Notes: generated from the letters alone by a model not told the origin. DNA of 64,000 nt from Enterobacter hormaechei subsp. hoffmannii (GCF_001729745.1 NZ_CP017186.1:1426001-1490000); one strand, 5' to 3'; numbered from the stretch's first letter, positions 7,212 to 18,001 are shown. Made by a program: numbers and translations.

Positions 7212-9644
7212 TTACAGTGTATGCTCGGTACGGGCAATAATATCGTCCTGCGCATCCGGTGACAGGGCGGTGAAGAACGCCGAGTAACCCGCGACGCGCA
7301 CCACCAGGTCACGATACTGATCAGGGTGTTTCTTCGCTTCCAGCAGCGTTTCGCGCGAGACAATGTTGTACTGAATATGCCAGCCTTTATGCACCTCGAA
7401 GAAGGTGCGCAGCAGCACCATCAGCTTCTGGCGATCGCTGTCGTTTTCCAGCGTCGACGGATTCAGCTTCTGGTTAAGCAGCACGCCGCCGAGGATCGCT
7501 TCCGTCGGCAGTTTACCCACGGAGCCAATCACCGCCGTCGGGCCGAGGTGGTCGGTACCGGAGGCCGGGCTTGCCCCTTCCGCCAGCGGGGTGTGCGCTT
7601 TACGTCCGTCCGGCGTCGCCATGGTTGCTGCGCCAAACGGTACGTTTGCGGAGATAGACGACGTGCCCGCGTAGTAGTTACCCCCAATTGGGCCACGGCC
7701 ATAGCGTGGGTTGTGATACTGCTTCAGTTCTTCAATGTAGGTTTCGTAGGCACGGGTCAGCAGCAGGTCCACGCTGTCGTCGTCGTTGCCGTACTTCGGC
7801 GCGCCGTTGATCAGGCGCTGGCGCAGCTGCTCGTGGGTCAGCCCCTCGAAGTCATCCGCCAGCGCCGCCGCCAGCTGTTGCTGACCGATAACGCCCTGGT
7901 CAAACACCAGCTTCTTCACCGCGGCCAGGCTGTTACCGAGGTTGGCGATCCCCACCTGAAGGCCGGAAACCCAGTCATACTTCGCGCCGCCCTGCTTAAT
8001 GCTTTTCGCGCGTTCGATGCAGTCGTCCACCAGCGCCGAGCAGAGAATATCGTGGACGTTCTCTTCCAGCATGGTGTCCACCACGTACTCGATTTCAATA
8101 GATTTGCGGGTGTAGTAGCGGATCTGGTTATCCCACGCCGCCATCACTTCGTCGAAATTGCCGAAATTACCGGCCGAAAGCGCTTTTTCCTGCGGCAGGA
8201 ATACCTGGCCGCTGGTGGCATCGCGACCGCCTTCCAGCGCTGCCAGCATCACGCGGGCGAAGTTGATAAAGCTCATGCCGGTGCAGCGATAGCCCCACTT
8301 TCCGCCGACGGCGGTTTCGATGCAGCCAATCGCCGCATAGTCATACGCGTCCTCTCGTTCCACGCCGAGCTTGATAAATTCCGGGATGACGATTTCATCG
8401 TTGTTAAACGCTGGCATCCCGAAGCCGCAGCGGATCACCTGCACGCAGGCGTCGAGGAAGTCGTTGCTCATGCCCGCGTGGTAGCGCACGCTCAGGTTCG
8501 GCTGGGTGGAGCGCAGGCGACCGCAGGACTCCAGAATCGCGTAGGAGAGCGGGTTGACCGCGTCCATTGGCTCGCCGTTGACCAGCTTCTGGCCGCCAAT
8601 GGTGACGTTCTGATACAGCGGGCTGCCCGCAGAGGCTTTGGAGTGCGAGCCGGAGCGGATTTTGTTCACTTCCAGCAGCTTCAGCCAGCAGCTGTGCAGC
8701 AGCTCAATGGCGTGCTCGCGATCCAGGCTCTGGTCCAACTCCACGTCGCGGCGATAGTACGGGTAAAGGTACTGGTCCATACGGGCAAAGGAGACGGAGT
8801 GACCGTTGGACTCAATTTGCAGGATCAACTGAATGAAGTAGCACAGCTGTAGCGCCTGCCAGAAGCTTTTTGGCGGCTGGTGGGCGATGATGTCGCAGTT
8901 TTTCGCCATCGCCAGCAGCTCGTCGCGGCGGCTGTCGCGGGTTTCGCTGGCGGCCATCTCACGTGCCAGATCGGCGAAGCGCCTGATGTGCAGGCTTACG
9001 GCTTCCAGCACGATATCAATGGCTTTCAGGAACTGATCGCCGTGCAGATCGTCCAGTACCGTCAGGTTGATGCGCGAGCGGCGCTCGGCTACTTTCGCGC
9101 GCAGGCCGTCGAGCCCTTTCTCCAGCACCAGCGGGAAATTCACCGCCAGGTGTGCGTCGCCTGAGGTCATGTTGCCTTCCGCTTTGATGATGCCGGTTTC
9201 CAGCAGGCCCTTCTGCTCGTCGGTAAACATACCGTAGCAGCGATCCTGTACCGTCTGGCCGCGCCACCACGGGCAGATTTCATGCAGAACGCGTTTATTC
9301 TCTTCGCTCACCGCAAAGCCTGCACCTGGACGGTCCGCCAGATCGTCAATCTCTTTCTCAATCCAGGAGACGGTATATTCCGGGAAGATCGGCGCGGCGC
9401 GCACTTCGCTGGCCTGGTTACCGATAATCAGCTCGTCGTGCTTGATCCAGATGGTACGTTTTGCCAGGTGGTGGGCGAGGGCCAGCGCGCGACGTACCGG
9501 GATCGGCTTGTCCAGATGCTGCTGATACATTTCGGTATAGTGCTGCGCGCGTTCGGTACAGACCGGCGGCTTAACGATATGCACCAGAGCCGTTTTGTGC
9601 GCCTTGATGCGCTCGCTGAGGGTGTTGAGATTCAGGGTGGTCAT
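7212..9644 (-). CDS. ybiW: YbiW glycyl radical enzyme (pyruvate formate-lyase-like)
   Basis: An 810-residue glycyl radical enzyme. The catalytic cysteine is Cys441 in AAIGCIETAVGG (GCxE motif), and the radical glycine is about Gly786 in RVAGYSAFF near the C-terminus, which YbiY must activate anaerobically. It was long annotated as a formate acetyltransferase-like protein. I recall published work assigning E. coli YbiW to ring-opening of 1,5-anhydroglucitol-6-phosphate to 1-deoxyfructose-6-phosphate, which FsaA can then split; the clustering with fsaA here fits that. The gene follows ybiY with a 4-bp gap and is transcribed with it. Length matches the family. Confidence 0.94.
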   Translation of the reverse strand: MTTLNLNTLSERIKAHKTALVHIVKPPVCTERAQHYTEMYQQHLDKPIPVRRALALAHHLAKRTIWIKHDELIIGNQASEVRAAPIFPEYTVSWIEKEIDDLADRPGAGFAVSEENKRVLHEICPWWRGQTVQDRCYGMFTDEQKGLLETGIIKAEGNMTSGDAHLAVNFPLVLEKGLDGLRAKVAERRSRINLTVLDDLHGDQFLKAIDIVLEAVSLHIRRFADLAREMAASETRDSRRDELLAMAKNCDIIAHQPPKSFWQALQLCYFIQLILQIESNGHSVSFARMDQYLYPYYRRDVELDQSLDREHAIELLHSCWLKLLEVNKIRSGSHSKASAGSPLYQNVTIGGQKLVNGEPMDAVNPLSYAILESCGRLRSTQPNLSVRYHAGMSNDFLDACVQVIRCGFGMPAFNNDEIVIPEFIKLGVEREDAYDYAAIGCIETAVGGKWGYRCTGMSFINFARVMLAALEGGRDATSGQVFLPQEKALSAGNFGNFDEVMAAWDNQIRYYTRKSIEIEYVVDTMLEENVHDILCSALVDDCIERAKSIKQGGAKYDWVSGLQVGIANLGNSLAAVKKLVFDQGVIGQQQLAAALADDFEGLTHEQLRQRLINGAPKYGNDDDSVDLLLTRAYETYIEELKQYHNPRYGRGPIGGNYYAGTSSISANVPFGAATMATPDGRKAHTPLAEGASPASGTDHLGPTAVIGSVGKLPTEAILGGVLLNQKLNPSTLENDSDRQKLMVLLRTFFEVHKGWHIQYNIVSRETLLEAKKHPDQYRDLVVRVAGYSAFFTALSPDAQDDIIARTEHTL

Positions 9645-9648
9645 AAGT

Positions 9649-10548
9649 TTATCCTCGTAAGGTCGCGGTTAACCCTTTCTGGCAGGCATACTGCTGCGCG
9701 AAGTCCAGCAGGGCAGGGTTATCCAGCGGTTTGTCAGGGGCAGAGTAGGGTTGGCCGAGCAGGGTGTATTTGTTCATGCCCAGCGTGTGATACGGCAGAA
9801 AATGAATATCATCGACGCCGAGTTCATCGGCGGCGAAGTTGGTAATGGCGGTAACCGACGCTTCATCGGCGTTAAAGCCCTGGATCAGCGGCACGCGGAT
9901 GGTGATCTTCTTCCCGACGGTAGCCAGGCGCTTCAGGTTGTCCAGGATCCGCTTAGCAGAGCCATCGGTCCACTGCTTGAACACCTCGCCGTCGACATGT
10001 TTCAGGTCCGCCAGGAACAGATCGACATACGGCAGTGAAGGCTCGATATAATGCCAGGGCACGTGAAGGCAGGTTTCAACCGCAGTATGAATGCCTTGTT
10101 CATGGCTGGCTTTAAACAGGGCGTGCGCCAGGTCAGGATTCATAAACGGCTCGCCGCCGGAAAGGGTGATCCCGCCGCCGCTGCGGTCGTAGAAGGGCTT
10201 GTCGCGCAGCACGGTGGCCATAATCTCCTCCACCTGCTTCTCTTCACCGCAGACGGTAAGCGCCTGCGTCGGGCAGCAGTCGGTGAGGGCAGTGAGCGTC
10301 TTTTCACTTAATTTTTCACGATGGATGGTCAACCCGTTCAGCGCGCGTTCAACACACCCTGGCGCGGCCTGCTGACACAGGTCACAGCCGTCCAGACACA
10401 GACGGGCGTCAAACAGGACGTCCCGCGTGCGGGAGCGGCTTTCCGGGTTCTGGCACCAGCGACAGCCCAGCGAGCAGCCTTTCAGGAACACCACGGTTCG
10501 AATACCGGGGCCGTCGTGGGTGGAGTAACGCTGTATGTTGAAGATCAT
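9649..10548 (-). CDS. ybiY: YbiY, glycyl-radical-enzyme activase (radical SAM)
   Basis: A 299-residue radical S-adenosylmethionine enzyme that installs the glycyl radical on YbiW. The cluster motif CxxxCxxC is Cys25-Cys29-Cys32 in [10 protein letters not shown] cysteine-rich insert (CLDGCDLC, then further Cys) at residues about 51-92 would carry the extra ferredoxin-like 4Fe-4S clusters seen in the longer activases, and SGGEP is the SAM-binding motif. ATG at 10548 follows GAGGG. It is first gene of the ybiYW unit and divergent from fsaA across a 127-bp region that holds the shared operator copy 3. Confidence 0.93.
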   Translation of the reverse strand: MIFNIQRYSTHDGPGIRTVVFLKGCSLGCRWCQNPESRSRTRDVLFDARLCLDGCDLCQQAAPGCVERALNGLTIHREKLSEKTLTALTDCCPTQALTVCGEEKQVEEIMATVLRDKPFYDRSGGGITLSGGEPFMNPDLAHALFKASHEQGIHTAVETCLHVPWHYIEPSLPYVDLFLADLKHVDGEVFKQWTDGSAKRILDNLKRLATVGKKITIRVPLIQGFNADEASVTAITNFAADELGVDDIHFLPYHTLGMNKYTLLGQPYSAPDKPLDNPALLDFAQQYACQKGLTATLRG

Positions 10549-10583
10549 TTTTTTGCCCTCTAATTACATATGAAGATTAAATT

Positions 10584-10599
10584 ACTTTCGAATGAAAGT
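10584..10599. promoter_or_regulatory. Shared ybi operator motif, copy 3 (ybiY-fsaA)
   Basis: ACTTTCGAATGAAAGT, the most regular copy: ACTTTC and GAAAGT arms around GAAT. It begins 36 bp upstream of ybiY and ends 77 bp upstream of fsaA, so one bound protein could control both directions. Confidence 0.6.
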
Positions 10600-10675
10600 T
10601 ATCTTGATATGGGTCAATTCATGAGCAGGTTTTCTCGTGATAGGGTAAATGCAGGCTAATTTTGAGGGTGACATC

Positions 10676-11338
10676 ATGGAACTTTATCTCGACACTTCCG
10701 ACGTTGCGGCAGTCAAAAAGCTGGCGCGTATCTTCCCGCTGGCGGGCGTGACCACTAACCCAAGCATTGTGGCGGCGGGTAAAACCCCCCTGGAAGAGTT
10801 GCTGCCCGCGCTGCACGACGCGCTGGGCGGCAAGGGCCGGCTGTTCGCTCAGGTGATGGCGAAGACCGCCGAGGGGATGGTGGAAGACGCACGTAAGCTG
10901 CGCGCGATAATCAATGACCTGGTGGTGAAAGTGCCCGTGACCGCTGAAGGGCTGGCGGCGATCAAAATGCTGAAAGCAGAAGGGATCCCGACCCTGGGTA
11001 CCGCGGTATACGGCGCAGCGCAGGGGATGCTCTCCGCGCTGGCGGGTGCTGAGTATGTGGCCCCTTATGTAAACCGCGTGGACGCGCAGGGCGGGGACGG
11101 GATCCAGACCGTGATTGAACTGCAACAATTGCTGACGCTGCATGCACCGCAGTCAAAAGTGCTAGCCGCGAGCTTTAAAACGCCGCGCCAGGCGCTGGAC
11201 TGCCTGCTGGCAGGGTGCGAGTCCATCACGCTGCCGCTGGACGTGGCGCAGCAGTTTATTACCTCTCCGGCAGTAGATGCGGCAATTGTGAAGTTTGAGC
11301 AGGACTGGCAGGGGGCGTTTGGGCGGACGTCTATTTGA
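10676..11338 (+). CDS. fsaA: Fructose-6-phosphate aldolase FsaA
   Basis: A 220-residue class I aldolase of the transaldolase family, matching E. coli FsaA in sequence and length. It reversibly cleaves fructose-6-phosphate to dihydroxyacetone and glyceraldehyde-3-phosphate and accepts related substrates such as 1-deoxy sugars. Lys85 in DLVVKVPVT is the Schiff-base lysine. ATG at 10676 is preceded by GAGGGT; a longer in-frame start at 10649 is less likely. Being divergent from ybiY with a shared regulatory region, it is the natural next step after YbiW if the 1-deoxyfructose-6-phosphate assignment is right. Confidence 0.95.
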   Translation: MELYLDTSDVAAVKKLARIFPLAGVTTNPSIVAAGKTPLEELLPALHDALGGKGRLFAQVMAKTAEGMVEDARKLRAIINDLVVKVPVTAEGLAAIKMLKAEGIPTLGTAVYGAAQGMLSALAGAEYVAPYVNRVDAQGGDGIQTVIELQQLLTLHAPQSKVLAASFKTPRQALDCLLAGCESITLPLDVAQQFITSPAVDAAIVKFEQDWQGAFGRTSI

Positions 11339-11345
11339 TGCTGTT

Positions 11346-11416
11346 GCCGGGTGGCGCTGACGCTTACCCGGCCTACGATTTTCTCCCTCTCCCTGTGGGA
11401 GAGGGCCGGGGTGAGG
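11346..11416. repeat. REP unit plus G+C-rich palindromic repeat
   Basis: A REP-like palindrome (11346-11373, GCCGGGTGGCGC...TACCCGGCC) is followed by CCCTCTCCC (11385-11393) paired with GGGAGAGGG (11397-11405) and a GGGGTGAGGGC tail. The second element recurs at 19852 and 29247. It lies between convergent fsaA and moeB and may act as a two-way terminator. Confidence 0.75.
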
Positions 11417-11436
11417 GCATCAGGCCGCAGCAGGGT

Positions 11437-12189
11437 TTAACCTCCGCACACCTCACACCCCGGATTACGCATCAGCTTCATCTCGCGGAACTGACAGGTC
11501 ATCGCGTCATACATCACGATTTTGCCCGCGGCGGGCGTGCCGTAATGCGCCAGCACCTTAATCGCCTCCATCGCCTGCAAGGAACCAATCACCCCAACCA
11601 GCGGCGCCATCACGCCCGCCTCGACGCAGGTCAGCGCATTCTCGCCAAACAGACGGCTCAGGCAGCGGTAGCAGGGCTCTCCCTCAGCGTAGGTGAAAAC
11701 GCTGATTTGCCCCTCCATGCGGATGGCCGCGCCGGAAATTAGCGGCGTTTTATGGGCAAAGCAGCCCGCATTGAGCTGGTTGCGAATGGCGACGTTATCG
11801 GTGCAGTCCAGCACCAGGTCATGCCGTGCAATCTGCGCAAACAGCGCGTCGTCATCCAGCATCGCGTCAATCAGGGTGAACTGAACGTTGGGGTTAATTC
11901 GCGCCAGCGCCGTGCGCGCAGATTCCACTTTCGGCTGACCAACCGTCGCGTCGCTGTGCAGCGTCTGGCGTTGCAGGTTCGACACCGACACGGTATCGAA
12001 ATCCAGCAGCGTCATGCGGCCGACGCCCGCCGCAGCCAGATATTGCGCCGCCGCGCAGCCCAGCCCGCCAAGGCCGACAACCAGCACGCTGGCCGCCTTG
12101 AGCGCTTCCTGACCCTCAAAATCAAACCCACGCAGCACGATCTGGCGGTTGTAGCGCATCATCTCCGGGTCGCTCAGTTCCACCGTCAT
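11437..12189 (-). CDS. moeB: Molybdopterin-synthase adenylyltransferase MoeB
   Basis: A 250-residue E1-like enzyme that adenylates the C-terminus of MoaD so that sulfur can be loaded for molybdopterin synthesis. The GLGGLGCAAAQYLA segment is the Rossmann ATP-binding loop, DCTDN is the family motif, and two Cys pairs (CYRC and the C-terminal CEVC) form the zinc site. The start is ATG at 12189: it matches the E. coli N-terminus (ELSDxEM.RYNRQI), lies 1 bp after the moeA stop, and uses GGAGG inside the end of moeA. The longer frame to 12246 is rejected. moeA-moeB form one operon. Confidence 0.95.
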   Translation of the reverse strand: MTVELSDPEMMRYNRQIVLRGFDFEGQEALKAASVLVVGLGGLGCAAAQYLAAAGVGRMTLLDFDTVSVSNLQRQTLHSDATVGQPKVESARTALARINPNVQFTLIDAMLDDDALFAQIARHDLVLDCTDNVAIRNQLNAGCFAHKTPLISGAAIRMEGQISVFTYAEGEPCYRCLSRLFGENALTCVEAGVMAPLVGVIGSLQAMEAIKVLAHYGTPAAGKIVMYDAMTCQFREMKLMRNPGCEVCGG

Positions 12190-12190
12190 G

Positions 12191-13423
12191 TCAGCCTCCG
12201 AACAGGTGGTTAAAGCGTTCCACTTCAACCCATTCGCCCGCCTCAACGTGGCCGCGATCGCGCTCCAGCACGATAAAGCAGTTACCCTGGCTGAAGGAGC
12301 TAAAGATGTGCGAACCCTGATGCCCGGTGGTGCTCACCTCCAGCTCGCCATCGGCGTTGCGCGCCAGAATGCCGCGCTGGAAATCGAGACGGCCCGGAGA
12401 TTTTTTGAGGCGCGTTGCCGCCCGCACGCGCACACGTTCCGGCAGCGGGTCGGCATTGTTGCCTGAAAGCTTCGCCAGCAGCGGGATCACCAGCTGGTAG
12501 AAGGTCAGCGCGGCAGAGACCGGGTTACCCGGCAGGCCACAGAACCAGCTGTGCGGAAGTTTGCCAAACGCGAACGGTTTGCCCGGTTTAATCGCCAGCT
12601 TCCAGAAGGCGATTTCACCCAGCTCTTCAAGCAGGGTTTTGGTGTAATCCGCTTCGCCAACCGAAACGCCGCCGGAGCTGATCACCACGTCGGCAGAGGC
12701 GTCCGCGTCGATAAACGCCGTGCGCAGTTTCTCCGGATCGTCAGGAATGATGCCGAGGTTAATCACCTCGCAGCCCAGTTGCTCAAGCATCAGGTGCACC
12801 CCCAGACGGTTGGTGTCGTAAATCTGCCCCTCGTTCAGCGGCTGACCCGGAAGCTGTAGCTCGTCTCCCGTGGAGAACACCGCCACGCGTACCTTGCGGA
12901 CAACGTCAATCTCCGCGATGCCAAGCGATGCCAGCACCGGCAGTTCGGCGACCGTCAGTTTTTGCCCGGCGGCAAAGACCGTTGCGCCGAGGGTAATGTC
13001 TTCCCCGATGTGGCGGATATTCTGTCCCGCTTTGACGCTGGCGGTAAAACGCACGCCGTCGTCCGTTAGTTCGGTCTCTTCCTGCATCACCACGGCTTCA
13101 CAGCCTTTTGGCACCGGCGCGCCGGTCATAATGCGCACGCAGGTGCCCGCTGGCCACTCACCGTTGAACGGCTGCCCGGCAAAGGCTTTACCTGCCACCG
13201 GCAGCGGCTGACCCGTTTGCAAATCCGCCAGACGTACGGCATAGCCGTCCATCGCCGCGTTATCGAACCCCGGCACGTTCAGCGGCGAGACGATATCGCG
13301 CGCGGCAATACGGCCAAAACAGCGCACAAGCGGCAGCGTCTCAACGTCGTGCAGGGGAGTAATACGATCAAGCATCTGCGAGAGTGCCGTCTCAAGCGGC
13401 ATCAGTCCGGCGGTAAAATCCAT
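12191..13423 (-). CDS. moeA: Molybdopterin molybdenumtransferase MoeA
   Basis: A 410-residue enzyme that inserts molybdate into adenylated molybdopterin, the last common step of molybdenum cofactor synthesis. It carries the MoCF-biosynthesis motif [14 protein letters not shown] and GLPGNPVSA, and matches E. coli MoeA throughout. ATG at 13423 is preceded by AGGAG and gives the E. coli-like N-terminus MDFTAGL; an upstream in-frame ATG at 13459 would add 12 residues without a good ribosome site. It is first in moeA-moeB, with translational coupling to moeB. Confidence 0.95.
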   Translation of the reverse strand: MDFTAGLMPLETALSQMLDRITPLHDVETLPLVRCFGRIAARDIVSPLNVPGFDNAAMDGYAVRLADLQTGQPLPVAGKAFAGQPFNGEWPAGTCVRIMTGAPVPKGCEAVVMQEETELTDDGVRFTASVKAGQNIRHIGEDITLGATVFAAGQKLTVAELPVLASLGIAEIDVVRKVRVAVFSTGDELQLPGQPLNEGQIYDTNRLGVHLMLEQLGCEVINLGIIPDDPEKLRTAFIDADASADVVISSGGVSVGEADYTKTLLEELGEIAFWKLAIKPGKPFAFGKLPHSWFCGLPGNPVSAALTFYQLVIPLLAKLSGNNADPLPERVRVRAATRLKKSPGRLDFQRGILARNADGELEVSTTGHQGSHIFSSFSQGNCFIVLERDRGHVEAGEWVEVERFNHLFGG

Positions 13424-13612
13424 GGTGGGCTCCTGCGGAGTAACAACGAAAGCGCTCATTATGGCAGAAAAGTGCGGCTAACTGTATGACCCGATGGGTG
13501 TAAGCTTTACATCACAGTTGCGTCTTTCTATATTCAAAAATCATCTGAAGATTCGTCGACGATAATGATATTTATAGAAAAAGCAGCCAGCCAGGCTGAT
13601 GGGTGATGCGAA

Positions 13613-14551
13613 ATGAGTAAAGCGGTTATCGCAATTCATGGCGGTGCCGGGGCAATCACCCGTGCACAGCTCAGTCCCGAGCAGGAGAAGCGTTATATTG
13701 ATGCGCTGAACGCCATTGTGGAAACAGGCCAGCGCATGCTGGAAGCGGGCGAAAGCGCGCTGGACGTGGTGACCGAAGCGGTGCGCCTGCTGGAGGAGTG
13801 TCCGCTGTTTAATGCCGGTATTGGCTCGGTCTTTACGCGCGATGAAACGCATGAACTGGATGCCTGCGTGATGGACGGTATCACCCTGAAAGCGGGGGCG
13901 GTGGCAGGCGTCAGCCGACTGCGCAATCCCGTGCTGGCCGCGCGTCTGGTGATGGATCAAAGCCCGCATGTGCTGCTGGCCGGGGCGGGGGCGGAGAAAT
14001 TTGCCGTCGAGCACGGGATGGATACGGTCTCGCCCGATCTTTTTTCCACCGAGGAGCGTTACCGGCAGTTGCTGGAGGCCCGTACAGCGGGGATGACGCA
14101 GCTGGACCATGCCGCGCCGCTCGATGAACGCAGAAAAATGGGCACGGTAGGCGCGGTGGCGCTGGATAAAGCCGGTAACCTCGCCGCCGCGACGTCGACA
14201 GGCGGTATGACCAACAAGCTTCCCGGACGCGTCGGCGACAGTCCGCTGCCGGGGGCCGGGTGTTACGCTAATAACGCCACGGCGGCGGTGTCATGCACCG
14301 GAACCGGCGAAGTGTTTATCCGCGCGCTGGCGGCCTACGACATTACCGCGCTAATGGATTACGGCGGATTAAGCCTGAGTGAGGCCTGCGAGCGGGTAGT
14401 AATGGAGAAACTGCCAGCCCTGGGCGGGGAAGGTGGCTTAATCGCGGTAGATCGGGAGGGCAACGTGGCGCTGCCGTTCAACAGTGAAGGGATGTACCGG
14501 GCGTGGGGGTATGCCGGCGATGCGCCCAGCACAGGCATTTATCGTGAATAA
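13613..14551 (+). CDS. iaaA: Isoaspartyl peptidase / L-asparaginase IaaA
   Basis: A 312-residue N-terminal-nucleophile hydrolase (plant-type asparaginase, EcAIII). It cleaves isoaspartyl dipeptides and L-asparagine. The precursor cuts itself before Thr178 in KMGTVGAV, making that Thr the nucleophile of the beta subunit; GGM(T) and the GTGEVFIR segments line the active site in the family. It lies 11 bp before gsiA and is transcribed the same way, the conserved iaaA-gsiABCD arrangement, which links peptide and glutathione uptake to breakdown of peptides. Confidence 0.95.
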   Translation: MSKAVIAIHGGAGAITRAQLSPEQEKRYIDALNAIVETGQRMLEAGESALDVVTEAVRLLEECPLFNAGIGSVFTRDETHELDACVMDGITLKAGAVAGVSRLRNPVLAARLVMDQSPHVLLAGAGAEKFAVEHGMDTVSPDLFSTEERYRQLLEARTAGMTQLDHAAPLDERRKMGTVGAVALDKAGNLAAATSTGGMTNKLPGRVGDSPLPGAGCYANNATAAVSCTGTGEVFIRALAAYDITALMDYGGLSLSEACERVVMEKLPALGGEGGLIAVDREGNVALPFNSEGMYRAWGYAGDAPSTGIYRE

Positions 14552-14562
14552 GGGGGCATTGC

Positions 14563-16434
14563 GTGCCGCACAGTAAAGAGCTGGACAACTGCGAAGTGCT
14601 GGCTGTCCACCAACTGAATATTGCCTTTCAGGAAGAGCGGCAGTTCATCCCTGCAGTACAGAATTTATCGTTTTCGCTCAGGCGCGGCGAGACGCTGGCG
14701 ATTGTTGGCGAATCAGGTTCCGGTAAATCCGTTACCGCGCTGGCGCTGATGCGTCTGCTTGAGCAGACGGGCGGGCAGGTCACCAGCGAGCGGATGCTGT
14801 TGCGCCGTCGCAACCGTCAGGTTATCGATCTCAACGAGCTGAGCGCGTCCCGGATGCAGAGGGTGCGCGGGGCGGATATTGCGATGATTTTTCAGGAGCC
14901 GATGACCTCCCTGAACCCGGTTTTTCCGGTGGGCGAGCAGATTGCCGAATCTATCCGCCTGCATCAGGGACTGAGCGGTGATGAGGCGCTCAATGAAGCA
15001 AAACGGATGCTGGAGCTGGTGCGTATCCCTGAGGCGCACGCGATTTTGTCCCGCTATCCGCATCAGCTTTCCGGCGGCATGCGCCAGCGGGTGATGATTG
15101 CGATGGCGCTGTCGTGCCGTCCGGCGGTGCTCATTGCGGACGAACCCACCACGGCGCTGGATGTCACCATTCAGGCCCAGATCCTGCAACTGATTAAGGT
15201 GTTGCAGCAGGAGATGGAGATGGGGGTGATTTTCATCACCCACGATATGGGGGTGGTGGCGGATATTGCCGATCGGGTGCTGGTTATGCATCAGGGCAAT
15301 GCCGTGGAAACCGGCACGGTGGAGCAGGTCTTTCATGCGCCGGTGCATCCTTATACCAAAGCGCTGCTGGCGGCGGTCCCGCGTCTGGGGGCCATGAATG
15401 GCAGTGATTTTCCGCGCCGTTTTCCGCTGATCTCACAGACCGAACAGGGCCAGCAGGAAGACGAAACCGAGCAGGATACGGTAGTTCCCGGCAGGCCAAT
15501 TCTCGAAGTGCGTGACCTGGTGACCCGTTTCCCGCTGCGCAGCGGGATCCTTAACCGCGTGAAGCGCGAAGTGCATGCGGTTGAATACGTCAGTTTTGAT
15601 CTCTGGCCGGGCGAAACGCTGGCGCTGGTGGGGGAGTCCGGCTGCGGTAAATCCACCACCGGGCGGGCGCTGCTCAGGCTGGTTGAGCCGCAGGAGGGGA
15701 GCATCACCTTCAACGGTGAGCGCATCGATACACTCCCCAATGGTAAATTGCAGGCGGTACGCCGGGATATTCAGTTTATTTTTCAGGATCCTTATGCGTC
15801 GCTCGATCCGCGCCATACGGTGGGGTACTCGATTATGGAGCCGCTGCGGGTGCACAACCTGCTCGACGGTGAAGCCGCGCAGCGCCGCGTCGCGTGGCTG
15901 CTGGAGCGCGTGGGCCTGAAACCGGAGCATGCCTGGCGTTATCCGCACGAATTTTCTGGCGGTCAGCGACAGCGTATCTGCATAGCCCGGGCATTGGCCC
16001 TGAATCCGAAAGTGGTGATTGCGGATGAGTCCGTGTCAGCGCTGGATGTCTCCATCCGCGCGCAAATCATCAATCTCCTGCTCGATTTACAGCGGGATTT
16101 GGGCATTGCGTTTCTGTTTATCTCTCACGATATGGCGGTGGTTGAGCGGATCAGCCATCGCGTGGCGGTGATGTACATGGGGCAAATTGTTGAAATTGGC
16201 CCCCGTCGGGCGGTATTTGAAAACCCGCAGCATCCGTACACCCGCAAGCTGATGGCCGCCGTACCGGTTGCCGATCCTGAGCATCGTCACGCCCAGCGCG
16301 TGCTGTTGCAGGACGAAATGCCGAGCAATATTCGTAAACGGGGCGAAACTCTGGAGCGCGTGGCGCTGCGTGAAGTCGGTCCCGGTCATTTTGTCGCACC
16401 CCCGCGTCAGGGCAATGCATTCTCGCGGTTATAA
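14563..16434 (+). CDS. gsiA: Glutathione ABC importer, ATP-binding protein GsiA
   Basis: A 623-residue double ATPase that powers the GsiABCD glutathione importer at the inner membrane. It has two complete ABC domains: Walker A GESGSGKS at 49-56 and GESGCGKS at 357-364, with LSGGMRQR and FSGGQRQR signatures and VLIADEPT and VVIADES Walker B motifs. The second Walker B has DES instead of DEP. The start is GTG at 14563, giving the E. coli-like MPHSxELD N-terminus. It is second of the five genes iaaA-gsiABCD. Confidence 0.95.
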   Translation: MPHSKELDNCEVLAVHQLNIAFQEERQFIPAVQNLSFSLRRGETLAIVGESGSGKSVTALALMRLLEQTGGQVTSERMLLRRRNRQVIDLNELSASRMQRVRGADIAMIFQEPMTSLNPVFPVGEQIAESIRLHQGLSGDEALNEAKRMLELVRIPEAHAILSRYPHQLSGGMRQRVMIAMALSCRPAVLIADEPTTALDVTIQAQILQLIKVLQQEMEMGVIFITHDMGVVADIADRVLVMHQGNAVETGTVEQVFHAPVHPYTKALLAAVPRLGAMNGSDFPRRFPLISQTEQGQQEDETEQDTVVPGRPILEVRDLVTRFPLRSGILNRVKREVHAVEYVSFDLWPGETLALVGESGCGKSTTGRALLRLVEPQEGSITFNGERIDTLPNGKLQAVRRDIQFIFQDPYASLDPRHTVGYSIMEPLRVHNLLDGEAAQRRVAWLLERVGLKPEHAWRYPHEFSGGQRQRICIARALALNPKVVIADESVSALDVSIRAQIINLLLDLQRDLGIAFLFISHDMAVVERISHRVAVMYMGQIVEIGPRRAVFENPQHPYTRKLMAAVPVADPEHRHAQRVLLQDEMPSNIRKRGETLERVALREVGPGHFVAPPRQGNAFSRL

Positions 16435-16457
16435 CTTACAACAGGCAGGAGAACACA

Positions 16458-17996
16458 ATGGTTCCTTTTGTTGCTCGTCAATGGCTGCTTGCCGCGAGCG
16501 TGACGGCTGCGCTGGCCGCCGCCCCCGCGATCGCGGCGAAAGACGTGGTGGTGGCTGTGGGGTCTAACTTCACGACGCTGGATCCGTATGATGCTAACGA
16601 CACCCTTTCTCAGGCGGTGGCAAAATCCTTCTACCAGGGGCTGTTCGGCCTGGACCGCGAGATGAAGCTGAAAAACGTGCTGGCGGAAGGCTATACCGTG
16701 TCGGACGACGGGCTGGTCTATACCGTTAAGCTCCGTACCGGCGTGAAGTTCCAGGACGGCACCGACTTCAACGCCGAGGCGGTTAAGGTCAACCTGGACC
16801 GAGCCAGCAATCCGGAAAACGGTCTTAAGCGCTATAACCTGTATAAAAATATCGCCCAAACCGAGGTGGTTGATCCGGCGACGGTGAAGATCACCCTCAA
16901 AGAGCCGTTCTCGGCATTTATCAATATCCTGGCGCATCCCGCGACGGTGATGATTTCCCCTGCGGCGTTGAAGAAATACGGCAAAGAGATTGGCTTCCAC
17001 CCGGTGGGGACCGGACCGTACGAACTGCTTACCTGGAACCAGACCGATTATGTGAAGGTGAAGAAATTCGCCGGATACTGGCAGCCGGGGCTGCCGAAGC
17101 TGGATACCCTCACCTGGCGGCCGGTCGTGGACAACAATACCCGCGCCGCGATGCTGCAAACCGGCGAAGCGCAGTTTGCCTTCCCGATCCCCTACGAACA
17201 GGCAGCGCTGCTGGCGAAAAACAGCAAGCTGGAGCTGGTGGCCAGCCCGTCGATTATGCAGCGCTACATCAGCATGAACGTCACGCAGAAACCGTTTGAT
17301 AACCCGAAGGTGCGCGAAGCCATCAACTACGCCATTAACCGCCAGGCACTGGTGAAGGTGGCCTTTGCAGGCTACGCCACCCCGGTGACGGGCGTGATGC
17401 CGCCAACCATTGAGTACGCGCAGAGCTATCAGCCGTGGCCGTACGATCCGGCGAAAGCGCGGGAACTGCTGAAAGAGGCGGGCTATCCGAACGGCTTTAG
17501 CACCACGCTGTGGTCGTCGCATAACCACAGTACCGCGCAGAAGGTGCTGCAATTTACCCAGCAGCAGCTGGCACAGGTGGGCATTAAAGCCAGGGTCACG
17601 GCGATGGATGCCGGACAGCGCGCGGCGGAAGTGGAAGGCAAAGGACAGAAAGAGAGCGGCGTGCGGATGTTCTACACCGGCTGGACGGCTTCAACCGGTG
17701 AAGCGGACTGGTCCCTGTCGCCGCTGTTTGCTTCCCAGAACTGGCCGCCAACGCTGTTCAATACCGCGTTCTACAGTAATCCGCAGGTGGATAAGGATCT
17801 GGCCGATGCCCTGAAAACCACCAAACCGGAAGAGAAAGCGCGCCTGTACAAAGAGGCGCAGGACATTATCTGGAAAGAGTCGCCGTGGGTGCCGCTGGTG
17901 GTGGAAAAACTGGTCTCAGCCCACAATAAAGCGCTGACCGGTTTTTACATCATGCCGGATACGGGCTTTAGCTTTGACGACGCGGATCTAAAATAA
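16458..17996 (+). CDS. gsiB: Glutathione-binding periplasmic protein GsiB
   Basis: A 512-residue family 5 (peptide/opine/nickel type) solute-binding protein that delivers glutathione to GsiCD. A Sec signal peptide covers about residues 1-26, ending AIAA before KDVVVAVG. The SBP family 5 motif is near [17 protein letters not shown] at 16458 follows AGGAG. It lies 23 bp after gsiA and 5 bp before gsiC. Length matches E. coli GsiB. Confidence 0.95.
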   Translation: MVPFVARQWLLAASVTAALAAAPAIAAKDVVVAVGSNFTTLDPYDANDTLSQAVAKSFYQGLFGLDREMKLKNVLAEGYTVSDDGLVYTVKLRTGVKFQDGTDFNAEAVKVNLDRASNPENGLKRYNLYKNIAQTEVVDPATVKITLKEPFSAFINILAHPATVMISPAALKKYGKEIGFHPVGTGPYELLTWNQTDYVKVKKFAGYWQPGLPKLDTLTWRPVVDNNTRAAMLQTGEAQFAFPIPYEQAALLAKNSKLELVASPSIMQRYISMNVTQKPFDNPKVREAINYAINRQALVKVAFAGYATPVTGVMPPTIEYAQSYQPWPYDPAKARELLKEAGYPNGFSTTLWSSHNHSTAQKVLQFTQQQLAQVGIKARVTAMDAGQRAAEVEGKGQKESGVRMFYTGWTASTGEADWSLSPLFASQNWPPTLFNTAFYSNPQVDKDLADALKTTKPEEKARLYKEAQDIIWKESPWVPLVVEKLVSAHNKALTGFYIMPDTGFSFDDADLK

Positions 17997-18001
17997 AACT
18001 C

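Noticed and set aside
7326-8852. 508-codon open frame on the plus strand
   Set aside because: It is antisense to ybiW throughout, has no ribosome site and no recognisable domain; long antisense frames are common in G+C-rich genes.
16407-17552. 381-codon open frame on the minus strand
   Set aside because: It is antisense to gsiB, which has an intact signal peptide and family match.
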